Assembly: GCF_000003815.2 (NCBI RefSeq)
Contig: NC_049996.1
Span: 3,553,323 to 3,617,322, forward strand
Source: Branchiostoma floridae
Taxonomy: Eukaryota > Chordata > Leptocardii > Amphioxiformes > Branchiostomatidae
Direction of reading: 5' to 3'
DNA length: 64,000 nucleotides
Positions 22,364 to 33,770 of this stretch are shown here, piece after piece (the stretch's first letter is position 1; the number at the start of each line of letters is the position of its first letter). The position numbers and the translations under genes are program-made. The notes beneath the pieces are model-generated. The model made no database searches. It saw only the letters and a program-made list of their open reading frames with translations, and was not told the origin of the DNA.

Positions 22364-25260
22364 CAAACTGTGTCATCATGAGAGAATATAACAAGAATTG
22401 CGAAATATACAAAAGAATATCCTCACAAACTAAGTGAAGTACTAATGACATAGCTTTCACTACACTGTCACTGCTGCTGGACTAACTTGTATTTCATTAT
22501 ATCAGGCTTGAATTTTCATGCTGCAAGATTTTAAATTATTGATATTTATAATTTTGTGAGTCATACCTCAATTCAGTTGTATCATAACTACTATTGAGTG
22601 TGGTTTTATGGAAATAAACAACCAGTCTTTTATTCATTCATATCTCGTCTGCAGTCCTCTTCTTTTCTGAGAATTCCGAGTTGCAGGTCGGTATTCTTTG
22701 AACGCTGCCTGTGGAGTAGGTAATTAGCTAATTATACAAATAATGGGAGCTAATTTCTTAAATCAATTTGGATGCTTCATAAACTCACTAAATTTCATGA
22801 TAGGACTCTTACACATGTCACACATGTAACTCTGATACTGACATACATCATTTATGCAAATGAAGTCATAATTCTTTTAGGAATGACCTTCCTTGCTCAG
22901 ATAATACTTTCATTTTTATGAAAAAATTGTATTGAGGAGAGGACCTTACTTTCATGATCAATAAAAACACGTTATGATACAAGTAAACATAAATATTTTT
23001 TAAAAAGGTATGAGGTCGTGCATGGAGCTCTAGTTTTGAATGTTAATGCTAGTTCACCTTTATCCGTTGGGTAACCTTTATCCGTTGTTTTATAAAAGAA
23101 CAGGGCATTTCAAAATATCAAGTCGACGGACAGTGGTTTCAAAGTGCAGTATTTTGAAAATAAAGTTTTGCAATTTGAAACCATCGCCCGTCGACTTAAC
23201 ATCCCTAAATACCCTGTTTTAAGAACAACGTATAACTGGGGCCGCCCTAAGACGGTTCCCGTCGTAAGACGGAACGGATTTTTTGCTGATCTTATTATCC
23301 ATAAGTACACCGTGTTTGTTGCCACTGACTATGCTGATTACAAAGGTAAATAAACCAAGTCCATGCACACAGCTTTAATTTGCATTCCAAGTATACTTTA
23401 ACATATTTACTTCATGTTTTAAAAAAACACAGAATTCTAACAGTAATGTTGACAGTGCTGAATCACTGCGGTCACCAGCCTCTGCGTATTGGCGGCTCGT
23501 GTCGCTAACTATACGAACTCTTTCAAGCAGTCACACAACTGCCATGATACACATAAATAAATCTCCATAAAACACTATGAATATGGGTCTTCAAATGTCT
23601 GTTGAGTAGAAAAGCAACCAAAAGGAAGCGACATAAACATTGCCACCATTGTACTCCCAAGGGAGTGTGGCCGTGAAGGTGACAGACTAGAGAACGCTCC
23701 AAAGATTCATTTGACTGTAACAAATGATTCGTGCTGTCTATGAAAATAAGACTTGATAGAGAGATGTAGATGATATTTTCATATAATCAGACCGAGTTTT
23801 GTTGATGTTAGCGGTGTCTTTTTTTCGTAATGGTTTTTTTAGTCGGGCATTCACAATCAGTGCATTCAGCCCATTGCCCGTAAAAACATGAGCTGGATTG
23901 TTCTAGGTACAGCCTTCCTCATGTGAGACAAGAAGTACATACAGTCACGATTTTACTGTCAAAAGAAAGCTAAATTATCATATTATTAATTTTTTTCTGT
24001 GTACTTAAATTTACCACTTACTTTTGAAGAGAGCAAAATGTAAAAAAAGCGTACCGAGTTAGGCACACTGTCCAGCGTAGCACAAAATTGGAAGGTTACA
24101 TACACGAAATTGTCTCACAGTGTTTGCCGCTTGTAACATGCAGCGCGAAAGGTTCATGAACCACATGAATGCATTTCTTATTCAAGTATGTTGTTCAAAT
24201 CCATATGTCTAAAAAATTCAGTCATCAAAATTTGACCACTCTCAGGCAACTAGCGATGGAGCGCCATGAGTTTGAGCGCAAGAAAAAGCGTACCGTGTTG
24301 GGGCACCTCCCGTTATAGGTTACCCCGCGGAGATAAGTGAATTAGCGTTTCCTGGACACATACAGGTGTGTAGGGGAAAAGCGACCCCTAAACATCAATG
24401 GTTCATAACTAGTCTGTGATTGTTTGATGTGCAGTATGATATCACCTACACAAGACATTGCCATGGTAACACCCGCCATGGCCTCTCCCTGAGGTCACAT
24501 TTCCAAACCGGGGCCCGTTCGGGATGTTTAAAGAAACGAAAAATTAATTCGGGGTTAGAACAACTCCTACTCACCTTTAATAGCACCAAACACCATGTTA
24601 ATCTCTCCAGCGGTTCTTGAGACATATTCCATACATTATCGTGACATAAAACAAAAATGAAGGTATTACCTGTTATTTAGTTAAGCGAAACAAAAAAATA
24701 TCCAGAGTCTCAGAAAACGCTACAAAAGACCCACAGAAGACCCCCACCATACATCTGCTTGAAGATTAATCGTTGTCGTCATCAACTCTCTGCGACCGGA
24801 CAGACCGGTTTTCTGGCGATGACGTACTTCCGGTGCTGACATATCCACTTGCTTCCTGTTGACCTAATTCACAAATACCTGTTAACAAAGGTAAATACAC
24901 TGTTTTCTATGCAAAAGTAAGATCTCCTCAAAGTCGTGTGCTTGTCGGGAACTTTGCTACAGAATTGGGTGTGCATTTGCTGATCAACCGGCCATTTATT
25001 TCAAATTTGTCTTGTAGTCAGACAATATTTGACCCGGCTTGTTGTCGCCATAAGGCCATATCTTCCTCTGTGTGACCAACCTCCTTGGTGTGACATAGCG
25101 CTAATTAATTACTACTAATTAGTATGTACAAGGAACTCCAAACTGCACCTGCGTACCGAATTATAGTATCATTCTAGATCTGTGTAAAGCTTTGAACTAT
25201 AACGTTATATCCTCGGCGAAATTAAACTAGTAAATGCAGACTTGTCTAGAGCATAGTCGG
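22364..25260. other. Gene-poor stretch with MITE remnants
   Basis: No gene is supported. The phrase tagttcacctttatccg...gggtaacc (23050-23073) and its inverse near 24312-24348 (ggttaccccgcgg...agcgtt) match the ends of the compact MITE at 43541-43748, so this may be a longer member of about 1.3 kb. Two direct repeats of aaaaagcgtaccg lie near 24046 and 24284. A relic of the GC-rich repeat seen at 3.7-3.9 kb lies at about 24485-24540. Confidence 0.4.
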
Positions 25261-25261
25261 G

Positions 25262-25328
25262 CTTCAAAATGGCGTCACCATTTTGAAGTGACGTCATGTA
25301 TAACGTAACCCCGTTTTTGATGACGTCA
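25262..25328. promoter_or_regulatory. Perfect hairpin and two CRE motifs upstream of a sulfotransferase
   Basis: An 11-bp perfect stem (cttcaaaatgg / ccattttgaag, 25262-25288) is followed at once by tgacgtca (25289-25296), with a second tgacgtca at 25321-25328. This lies some 450-500 bp upstream of the start codon at 25774. A splice acceptor (tttttcag, ending at 25660) suggests a 5' non-coding exon further up, so the block is placed where a promoter could be. Function is inferred. Confidence 0.35.
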
Positions 25329-25773
25329 CAGCTAGAGACCTGTTGTTATGCATAGTAAACGTCAGAGCGATGTACTTGGAGGTACAGTAATAAGGGAGGG
25401 GTGAAAAAAAACGTGAAAAGGTAATTTGCTGTTGTAAATTCTGTGACATATAGAACTATTGTAGAGTGGAATCCGTTGCCACAAAGTACTGTAGCGGAAA
25501 CCTCTCAGCTCATTAGGTAGCTTTAGACAACGCTTACATGCAAAAGTTAGGTGTGACAGGTTGTTCGGTGCACTAGTCATATAACCAGCTTTTGCCTGCA
25601 TATAATTGCTTTATCAAGTTAATCTATGTCTTTATAACCCTTTTATTATGTCTTTTTCAGCTATAGAAATATGAATCCACGGTAGAAGATACTCTAACTA
25701 CCATCTACCAACAAAGAACAACTGAATTCTTGCTGAAATACTCGCAATGCATGTACTCCCATAAGGCATAAAT

Positions 25774-26985
25774 ATGACAAGAAAGTCGCTATTTCGGAAT
25801 CCTAGAACACTGTTACTTGCCATTCTTCTGGTTGCATCTTCGGGTTACTTGTACTTTTCGCTGACTCTCTCATGCCTGGCATCGGAGCAAAATAAGATAC
25901 GAGATTTGCCTGAACTTGTAGTAAGTCAACCCTTGGAAAAGAAGAAATCAGTAACACCAGCGCCTCTAGCAATTCGCAAGCGAACTGCAGTCATAATCAT
26001 AGCTCCAATGCGAAGTGGCTCAACGTTCGTTGGCGAACTATTCAACCAACATCCCAACGCCTTTTACGTCTTCGAACCATTCTGGGCCCTTGAGAATTAT
26101 GCAAACAAGACTTACGACATCACTACGGAAACGAAACTCACATTCCTGGAGGGAATATCGTCATGCAAATTCCAGGGAATTCAGGGTGTTATGAGGTTCT
26201 ATCTTACTACTAAAGGCATGGGGGTTTACAAAACATGTAAAGCGATAGAAAGTATGTGTGCTCGATACAGAAACCAAACGAAGGGAAAGATCACACTAGC
26301 ACAAAGATGTCCTGTGCCACCTTCATCGCTACCAAGTGTTCTAAGATCAACTTGCGAGGCAAAACAATTCACCGCCATCAAGACGATACGTTTGGACGAC
26401 CTGACGATTCTACAACCTCTCACCCTTGTCGATGACCTTGACTTCAAGGTTATACAGCTTGTTAGAGACCCAAGGGCTGTCATCTCCTCAAGAATCGCGC
26501 TGGGTAGGAAAAACATTTCCCTCCTGTCATCTTTAAACACCAAAGTCGACAAGAAGGAAGTACGTCAACTCTGTGACCGAATGGTAAGAAATGCACAACC
26601 CTACAAAGACAACGCTAGCTGGCTACGCGAACGATACGCTTTAGTTCGCTACGAGGACGTTGGACTAAAACCTCTGGATATGATGCAGAAATTTTACAAT
26701 TTCATCGGCGTTACTCCAAATAAAAACGTCACTGATTGGATCAAAACACACACCAAGACAGCCAAAAGGAAGAAAGATAGGAACGATCCATTTGGAACTA
26801 TCAAAGACCCACTTCAGGCTTGTAACCAATGGAGAACAAGACTCACATTCGATGAAGCCAAAGTGATACAGTCGGAGTGTAAAGAGGCGATGACCATATT
26901 TGGCTACGAATATGTCACTTCCGCCAAGCAGATGAGAAACAAATCTGTGGATCTTTACGATACGAGAGCGCCTATAGTGCTCTGA
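25774..26985 (+). CDS. Carbohydrate 6-O-sulfotransferase-like protein (CHST1/GlcNAc6ST family)
   Basis: Single coding exon, 403 residues, close to CHST1 (about 411). It has a type II membrane topology with a short N-terminal tail, an anchor at about residues 12-32, a short stem and a lumenal catalytic domain. The 5'-phosphosulfate binding loop is MRSGSTFVGELF (Arg80 to Thr84), followed by NQHPNAFYVFEP. The 3'-phosphate motif is LVRDPRAVISSR (from about residue 229). The family transfers sulfate from PAPS to carbon 6 of Gal or GlcNAc(GalNAc) in Golgi glycans. The acceptor cannot be told from sequence. A DLYDTRAPIVL C-terminus resembles those of the two paralogues. A 5' UTR exon probably lies upstream, given the acceptor at 25660. 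Confidence 0.9.
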   Translation: MTRKSLFRNPRTLLLAILLVASSGYLYFSLTLSCLASEQNKIRDLPELVVSQPLEKKKSVTPAPLAIRKRTAVIIIAPMRSGSTFVGELFNQHPNAFYVFEPFWALENYANKTYDITTETKLTFLEGISSCKFQGIQGVMRFYLTTKGMGVYKTCKAIESMCARYRNQTKGKITLAQRCPVPPSSLPSVLRSTCEAKQFTAIKTIRLDDLTILQPLTLVDDLDFKVIQLVRDPRAVISSRIALGRKNISLLSSLNTKVDKKEVRQLCDRMVRNAQPYKDNASWLRERYALVRYEDVGLKPLDMMQKFYNFIGVTPNKNVTDWIKTHTKTAKRKKDRNDPFGTIKDPLQACNQWRTRLTFDEAKVIQSECKEAMTIFGYEYVTSAKQMRNKSVDLYDTRAPIVL

Positions 26986-26989
26986 TTTC

Positions 26990-28930
26990 CATTGTTTATA
27001 TTAGCTTGGTAACCATTCTATCGGGAGGTCCGTGGTAGCTCTACGGTGCTGGCCATGGTTGCGTTGCCCGCCCACCCAGTTTATTAGTACAAGCCGGTGA
27101 ATTTTCACGGGGTTGTTTTCAATTAGTTAGCTTTATACCCAATGAATAATAACAAAAGTCCGACTCAAAAGATAGGTTGTCATAAAAAAGGACATTGCTT
27201 AGTTAGTAGGGCTTGTGCCTGTATGGAATGGTTACCAGGCAAGCACATGTATTCTTGAGGCTGTATATTTATTGAAAGACATTACAACATTAGATCAACT
27301 TTCGATATTCAACCATTTAAAAGGACTTGAAAAAAAATCCACATCATGCAAGACATGAATTCTGAAACCGGGAACTCAGAAAAGTGTGAACTAATTGTCT
27401 AGTTTTTCCACCCGGTATGATGAGGATGAAAAATTGTAATTATAGATAAAAGTACCTATTCTCTCACAGACTCCCTAGGTCACTGTGAAAAAATATTAGA
27501 AACTGGCCTAGTGGACAGATAACATACTAGAGGAGCTTAGCTGGCCTAGCAGTAGGTCGCAAACTGGAATCTTAGGCAGGCCAACTCCCTCTGGTGTGTT
27601 ATCTGTCTATTTGGTTAATTTCCACTATTATTCCAGCGACCTGTGGAGTCTGTCAGAGAACAGAAACTACGAGTAGCTAGCTATGCTGGTGTGTTGGTCG
27701 CGGCCACAGCATGCTTTGTAAGACTACACGTGTATGTACAAATTTTCGTGATTTGTAGTTCACACCCAATTGCAATTTCTGATATGTTGATGTTATACAC
27801 CTTTATTAACCGTTCTCTTCGCTTGTAATTGTTTGTACTGAATAGATATGGCAGAAGTCTGAAAACAAGACGTTTTACAGATGGGTTCTGTGATTACAAT
27901 ACATGACGGTGTCTAGTAACGTCTGTTTTGCTGGACCTTTTTTTCTGTTCGCCCTCCTGCATTAGTTTTGGGGTTCTCTAATTTTTCGTAGGTTTGGTCT
28001 GTCTTATGCCCACCTCTAGTAAGACTGCGAAAAGCAATCATCGTCAAAGCAATCATGTTTTTATTGCTATTCTTGTTGAAGAGATTCATTAGTCACGTAT
28101 GTAAAACAGTTACTAGTCTAAGAGTTTTTCATCAATCAGTGACTGGTTTTGACAGGTAAAGTACACATGGCTCCAAATTTTCGATGACTGTCAGTCCATC
28201 ATGTTCACGGAGGGACCTAGTTCTCGCGAGAGTTGCGAGAACTAGGTGGAGACTTGCATGGATCTTCTGTCACAGTCACTGATTGATGTAAAACTCTAGT
28301 AATTGCTATTCTTGTTTTAAGAGGGAAACAAGGGCGCTGTGGCCCCATGCCCTTGCCATGTGCCCCTACCCCTATCCTGGGAAGCAGATCCTCTAGCAAG
28401 CATAATTTTTTTGTTAACCAAGGATGCTATTTGGTCACATGTGGCCACAGTTTTTTTAGCGCTGATGTCATGCATAGAATTAAGCCAGTGTGGCCTTACA
28501 AAACAGACGTCAATAGGCACCATCACACGTACTGTAATCAGAGAACTCATCTGTAAAACGTCTTGTTTTCAGACTTCTACCAAGATTGGTTTTGAAGTGG
28601 AGGCGTATGTACGTAAGTAAAGTTCACATCGAAGGGAAAGAAAATCACATTGTCTGTACTTATGCTTATGACTATGTATATGTATATTTTTTTGCAAATC
28701 GTGTCCCTGTTGTTGAATTGATCGTAGTTGTAAACAGTGTAAAGGCACAAACTTGAGAAACCTTTCTGATCTTGTAGCCAAATATTTGCTAACTGGCGGT
28801 ATGAAATAATTGATCTTGTAATCGTGTAGATAATACGAACTATTTCATTTCCATTTTTTTTCCATTCTAGAACCACAAAAGAACACACCAGCAAAACCAA
28901 TATGTTTTCCCTACTAGAAAAATGATGCAA
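26990..28930. other. Intergenic DNA with local repeat units
   Basis: No gene is supported. Inverted words near 27006 (ggtaaccattc) and 27228 (gaatggttacc), and at about 27511-27609 (gacagataaca / tgttatctgtc), look like small MITEs. From 27845 onward there are copies of a local repeat with core ttacagatgrgttctctgat and gacgtctgttttg: 27845-27935 (+) and 28485-28600 (-). A neighbouring block (28300-28460, cacatgtgg...ctgtggcc) recurs inverted at 37870-38010. The same units flank the right arm of the LRR duplication. Confidence 0.45.
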
Positions 28931-29077
28931 AGTCATAACGATATGCATATTCATCGATGTGCCACCAAGATCGCTGCTTCAGACAGAAACCGTTTAATTT
29001 TACCGCAGCACCTACTGTTGTAGGGCGCTGTTCTGAACCAGTCTAAAACAACAACAGCAAACTTTAAAGGGTTTATT

Positions 29078-30600
29078 AGTCTGTGACCAGACCCTCTGGT
29101 CGACAGACTTTTAGTTTTGTCACGTTTACGCGCGTTCGCAGCTGTATCTGTATGTTCCCGTTGTCTGAATTCTATGTGGTTTGGCAGGTCCTTTGTACTG
29201 AGGTTGACGATGATGCACGTGAACTTTTTTTTGCGGCAGGTGGTTTTATTATGGATTTTATAAAAATAACACCCCTACAATTTGTTCGTCTTGCGGTGTT
29301 TTGGTCCAGATCCTCTGTATGTGGGTCATGGTGTCATTGGAATTTGTCAAGCAGATGCGTGGTGTTACCTGATCGTCAAAGTTATTCGCGTTCGCATCGG
29401 TATCTGCATGTTCCCGTTGTCGCATACGTACGTTGTTTGGCAGGTCATCTGCACTGATGTTGACGATGATGCACGTTGTTTTTGTTTTTTTGTTTTTGCG
29501 GCAGTTGGTTTTATTAGGGACGCAATAAAAATAACACCCCTACAAAATGTTCATCTTTCGGTGTATTAGTCCAGATCCCCTGTATATGGGTCATGCTGTA
29601 ATTGAGATATTGCAAGCAGATGCGTGATGTTCTCTGGTCGTCAATGTAACGCGCGTTCGCATCTATATCTGCATGTTCCCGTTGTCGCATACGTTTGTGG
29701 TTTGGCGGGTTCTCTACACATAGTTGGACGATGATGCAAGGTGTTTTATTTTTTCGGCAGCTGTTTTTATTATGTATGTAATAATTTCAGATATCACCCC
29801 TGCAAATTGTACGTTTCACAGTGTATTGGCCCATGTCTGCATATGGTGCCCGTTGAGGTAATTGGGTATAGTTAAGCAGATGCGCGATATGTGCAAGAAT
29901 TTTACGCGCCTTTGCTTTCTACCTCTTATTCAACAAGTTTATCCGTACTACTTTAATATGTACCAGCATCATGGACCCCGGGATTCACCCATTAACACTG
30001 TGTCATGCTACCTTATGGCTTCACACTAGTTAAACACTTATCGCACAGTTCATCATCAACAGCTGTGTGTTATCGTATGTGGGACATGGGAACCGACATC
30101 TAATGTTCCACTAATGACCCTGTCAATCAAATACCTCCTGTCGCCGTTTGCAATGAAGCGTGTAAGAATTCTCGTCCCAAATGAAGTTTAGCCATATTAT
30201 ATTCCCGGACTTCGACTAAGAAACATCAAGGTCCTATTCCGTGCTTCATACTTATTACGTCCATAACAGAAACATGTTAATACTTGGTGCGTTTGTCAGT
30301 CTGCCTGTCGGTCTTGTAGGTGTGTCTGTGTGTGAATGTGCCTGTGTATTAGAGTAGACCATCCGGTAACTTATCGTCACCATATCTTTTTGACTTTGGC
30401 CACATGTTATCTCACAATCCATACCTGTTTAGTAAGATTCACATGACACAGAAATATTAGGCAACTTTAGATACAACGATATATCTAACACCATGAAAAG
30501 AATCATATAGGATATAAGCACAACGTCACACACCAAAGAAGACAAAGCAACCAACATATACCAGACCGACGTCACAGACTATGTTACCTACGGTCACTTG
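29078..30600. mobile_element. Insertion of about 1.5 kb with roughly 260-bp tandem repeats
   Basis: The paralogous arm runs straight from gggtttatt to tttagtttc, whereas here about 1.5 kb intervenes. Its first 830 bp consist of three and a bit tandem copies of a unit of 256-265 bp, marked by cgcgttcgca at 29131, 29387 and 29652, with a degraded fourth near 29904. Each unit contains ttcccgttgtc and ataaaaataacacccctac. Small frames inside are too repetitive to be convincing genes. The element class is not recognised. Confidence 0.6.
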
Positions 30601-30665
30601 TTTTAGTTTCTATTTGAAACGAAGTCATAGAAACTGACAAAGACGGAGGACCACCTGTTAAATAT

Positions 30666-31121
30666 CGGGGCCACGTAGCACAGTGGTAGCGTATTCGGCC
30701 CGTGACCGAGAGGTCGCCGGTTCGAATCCGCCTGCCGTGTTGCCGGTCTTGTGCCCTTGGGAAAGGCACTTTACACGACTTTCCTCACTTTACTCAAGTG
30801 AAAATGAGTCGTCCCTCGGATAGGACGTTAAATGGAGGTCCCGTGTTTGGGGAGAGCCACACCCCGGGCACGTAAAAAAGAAACCGCCACATGTGCGATG
30901 GTGCGATGTGGCGGATCAAACCATTCCGGCCAAAATGGGGTAGGGAATTTCCCGAGCAGCCTCGTAACCCCTGCTTCGCCTATTGAGTCAGTGAAGTCAA
31001 GCTTGCTTAAGCTTGATGTTTCTGACTTAGGGAGAAGAGATGCTGCTAAAGTTATCGCTATGGGCCACTCTTCATCACCATGATGGTAACATCAGGCCCT
31101 ACTAACATGATTTAGAAAAAA
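30666..31121 (+). mobile_element. tRNA-derived SINE inserted at the start codon of the left LRR gene
   Basis: The head has box A (tagcacagtggtagcg, 30677-30692) and box B (ggttcgaatccgc, 30719-30731). The body includes cccttgggaaaggcac, and the end is an A-run (31113-31124). The word aaatat flanks it at 30660-30665 and 31122-31127, and the intact paralogue has it only once. The right copy of that word includes the first two bases of the gene's ATG, so the SINE has replaced the native sequence immediately upstream of translation start. Confidence 0.75.
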
Positions 31122-31908
31122 AAATATGAAAGTAAGTGGACTGTTGCTGCTCGTTTTGTTTGGATGTCTGTGGTCGGGTTGTTTTTGTCTGTCGGCTAAA
31201 TGTAAAATTAAGCAGCACCAATGGTTGAGTGGGACTTCACTTGACTGTAATCGTCAAAACCTTAAAACGATTCCTGATGACATACCGCCCAACGCTGTAC
31301 GACTTACTGCCAGATCAAATAACATCAGAAACATAACCTACCAGCCACAACTACCGCAATTGGAAATATTGGACCTGGGTATGAACTGCATGGAGTGGTT
31401 TTCCTGGACGTCGTTGCGTGCTCTGCCGGCTTTGCGTCATCTAATTTTAAATAGAAACAAACTATGGCATGTGCAGCTGGACATCGTCATAGAACAGCTG
31501 CCGAAGCTTGAAATCCTTGATGTAAGTTTTAACAAACTTACGTCGTTCTCTCATAACGAACTGGGATGGCCACAAGTGAGCATGGCCTTTATCGCGGGAA
31601 ACCTCTTTCACTGTGACTGTGACCTCTCCTGGCTGATTGACAAGATGGCGTGTTTACAGGCCTGTGAGGGGGAGAGATTTAAAGCGCGCTGTTGGCTGTC
31701 GTGTGCAGCCTTTTTGCTTGTTCCCAACCGGAACCAAACATTCTGTCACAGTCCAAGTCAACTCAACGGGCTGTCTTTATCAGACGTGTCCAAGAAGCTG
31801 ACCGGTTGTGGACCACACCAGCTGACCACAAAAGCTTTTATGACCACTACGGATGAGGCTAAGATTCAATACACTAGCCAGTCACATGCTATGGTAACCA
31901 GCACCTTA

Positions 31909-32486
31909 CGAGGGGCATTCAATAAGTAATCCACCTGACCCACTTCCAGTTGTTTGATCTAAATAAAATTTTGCATGTGTAATGAGTCATATCTCTATGG
32001 GTTATGTTGCAAAAAACAGCTCTGAACTAATTGCGGTTACTGATTTACTGGTGTTTGAACTGAGTCAGGTGTGAAATGGACCAGGTGTGAAATGGAGCAA
32101 GTTGAGTGTCGCGCAGTGATCCGGTTTTTGTATTTGAAAGGACGCACACCAAAGGGGACTTTTGATGAAATGAAAAAAAATTATGGTGATGATGCCCCAT
32201 CATATGGCCTTGTAAAACGCTGGCATCCTGAATTCAAACAAGGCCGGAAGTCTGTGGAAACAGCTCCCAGACCTGGTCGTCCCTCTTCTGCCATTAATGA
32301 GGCATCTGTCGGAGGACCAACCTGGGATGTCCTACAAGAACGGTGTCCAGAGCTACATCAAATGATGGGAGAAATGCAAAACTCTGGGTGGTTCCTATGA
32401 AGAGAAAGACTAATAACTGTGCCAAGTTTCATTAATCTCCTGCTATGGGAAACGGGTCAGGTGGATTACTTATTGAATGCCCCTCG
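31909..32486 (+). mobile_element. Internally deleted mariner transposon with 33-bp perfect terminal repeats
   Basis: TA at 31907-31908 and 32487-32488 flanks a 578-bp element. Its ends, starting cgaggggcattcaataag, are perfect inverted repeats of 33 bp (31909-31941 and 32454-32486). The perfect repeats and clean TA duplication indicate a young insertion. It probably moved using a transposase supplied by a full-length relative. Confidence 0.92.
32089..32400 (+). pseudogene. Mariner transposase remnant (N-terminal DNA-binding part joined to C-terminal end)
   Basis: The frame begins MEQVECRAVIRFLYLKG and continues through a DAPSYGLVKRWHPEFKQG helix-turn-helix to RPGRPSSAI, the DNA-binding head of mariner transposases. 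It then jumps to a short piece near the normal C-terminus. The whole catalytic DD(E/D) core is missing, so it is inactive, though it might still bind the terminal repeats. It lies entirely within the 578-bp element. An upstream in-frame GTG at 32071 is not needed. Confidence 0.8.
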
Positions 32487-32811
32487 TACATGCAACTGTT
32501 CGTTCTGACACTAAACCTAAACCAACTGGAAATAACAAGGACTTGGCTACAAATACCTGGGATCGTCCTATCGAATCAAGTGGTGACTCCACAACGGCAA
32601 AAGGAATCGCAGCCCCAACAATTGTACTCAGCGCAATGGCAGGGACGATGAGTTGCCTTACCCTGGTGATATTGTGCTATCGTCTGTACAAAAGAAAATT
32701 CTATAACTATGCCCAAGCTGACTAAGGTTGCTTAAGACAATGCAGTAGAAAAAGCGATCAACTAAAGACACTGACTTCAGACCTGAACCTGTAATATTGC
32801 AGAGTCAAAAC

Positions 32812-33275
32812 ATTATATATCCCTTTAAACTTCAGCTGTGTACCTTATGATAATGAACGAAGACCTTTATTGTACAGTTTTGCCCAACCGAGCTAAGTAC
32901 AGGTTACAACAAGACAACATATATACATATAAAAGTATCACAAATCTAGTCTAACACAAAAGTTCGGCTTCTTCTCGCTTCTTGGTAATGGTGAAAATGT
33001 AGGACTGTATGGGTTTCGCTATTGTCGGTTTGTCAAAACGCATGAGAAATATAAACTTGTCAGTGCTACTCATGTGTCTAAAATGAGGGAATCTACTTTC
33101 TATATAACTAAATAGAGTATTTCTATCATTGATGACATACATATCGCAATCAACAGTGAAGTACACTTCATCTTCTACCATTTTAGAGGTACAAAATTGG
33201 CAGACTCTTTGTTCTAGAGGAGTGCGGTAACCGTTGTGCCTTCCTGATAATGTGAATCAAGCGTATGCGGAAAAC
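32812..33275 (-). mobile_element. 5'-truncated LINE fragment in the left LRR arm
   Basis: On the minus strand a frame from about 33240 to 32951 encodes RTPLEQRVCQFC...MVEDEVYFTVDCDMY and further FPHFRHMSSTDKFIFLMRF, the C-terminal zinc-finger-like tail of a LINE ORF2. A short 3' UTR follows with aataaaggtc near 32870. The right arm of the inverted duplication lacks this stretch, so it inserted after the duplication or was lost on one side. The boundaries are approximate. Confidence 0.6.
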
Positions 33276-33770
33276 AGTCCTTACTTGCTGTAGCAGATGC
33301 CTGCTTTAGTTGTAATGTTATATGGAACTAAAGAGGCAACATTTTCGAGAAATAGTTTTCATGTTTAGATACTGTTTGAATTTGTCTCTAATAAGAATAT
33401 CTGGTTTTTAAGTGTTCCTACTTTTAAAGTGTTGCTACATGCACTTGATTTGGTTTTATCAATGTCAGAATTTGAACGTTATTTTAATAAATGTTTGATG
33501 AATAATTGATGATATAGATGTTTAATATTTCTAGAATTAGTTCTGGCTAGAAAACAAACATCAAATCCGCAATTCAGCCAACAGGCTGTGAGAGATATTT
33601 TACCCTAATAAACTATTCATCATCATCATCATCATATTATACTTGCTTTAGACAGTACTTAAAGTATTTTTAGTTTATCTGGATATTCAGCATTGCATTG
33701 GTCATTGCCGACAAAACCGCATTTTCCATTGGGGGAATGTTCAAATTTGTATATTTCCTGGTATCTCCAT

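Larger units (their letters stand above)
31126..32725 (+). pseudogene. LRR membrane protein gene interrupted by a mariner relic
   Basis: The first 261 codons (to 31908) encode a signal peptide (MKVSGLLLLVLFGCLW...), a Cys-containing LRR N-cap, about four LRRs and an LRR C-cap (FHCDCDLSWLID). A mariner relic then adds six residues and a stop (31929). The remaining 79 codons, 32489-32725, still open and in the right frame once the insert is ignored, encode a stalk, a transmembrane segment (about SAMAGTMSCLTLVILCY) and a 13-15 residue tail. The intact paralogue at 39028-39996 proves the order. As it stands, the open frame 31126-31929 would give a 267-residue product without a membrane anchor, possibly secreted. 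Compared with the paralogue the stalk carries about 16 extra residues. It may still be transcribed; the SINE at its start makes that uncertain. Confidence 0.85.
28931..33770 (+). repeat. Left arm of an inverted (tail-to-tail) duplication containing an LRR gene
   Basis: Upstream flank (28931-29077, then 30601-30665), gene (31126-32725) and downstream flank (32726-32811, then about 33275-33770) all match the reverse complement of about 38480-40230. The arm is stretched by at least four insertions that the other arm lacks: about 1.5 kb at 29078-30600, a SINE at 30666-31121, a mariner relic at 31909-32486 and a LINE fragment at about 32812-33275. Confidence 0.75.

Noticed and set aside
28317-28620. 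Overlapping small frames on both strands near 28.4 kb
   Set aside because: The region is a local repeat with inverted copies at 37.5-38.2 kb. The frames are not conserved between copies.
30666-30740. tRNA gene at the box A/box B sequence
   Set aside because: The boxes are there, but the rest does not form a normal tRNA with a paired acceptor stem. It continues into a SINE body with an A tail and target duplication.
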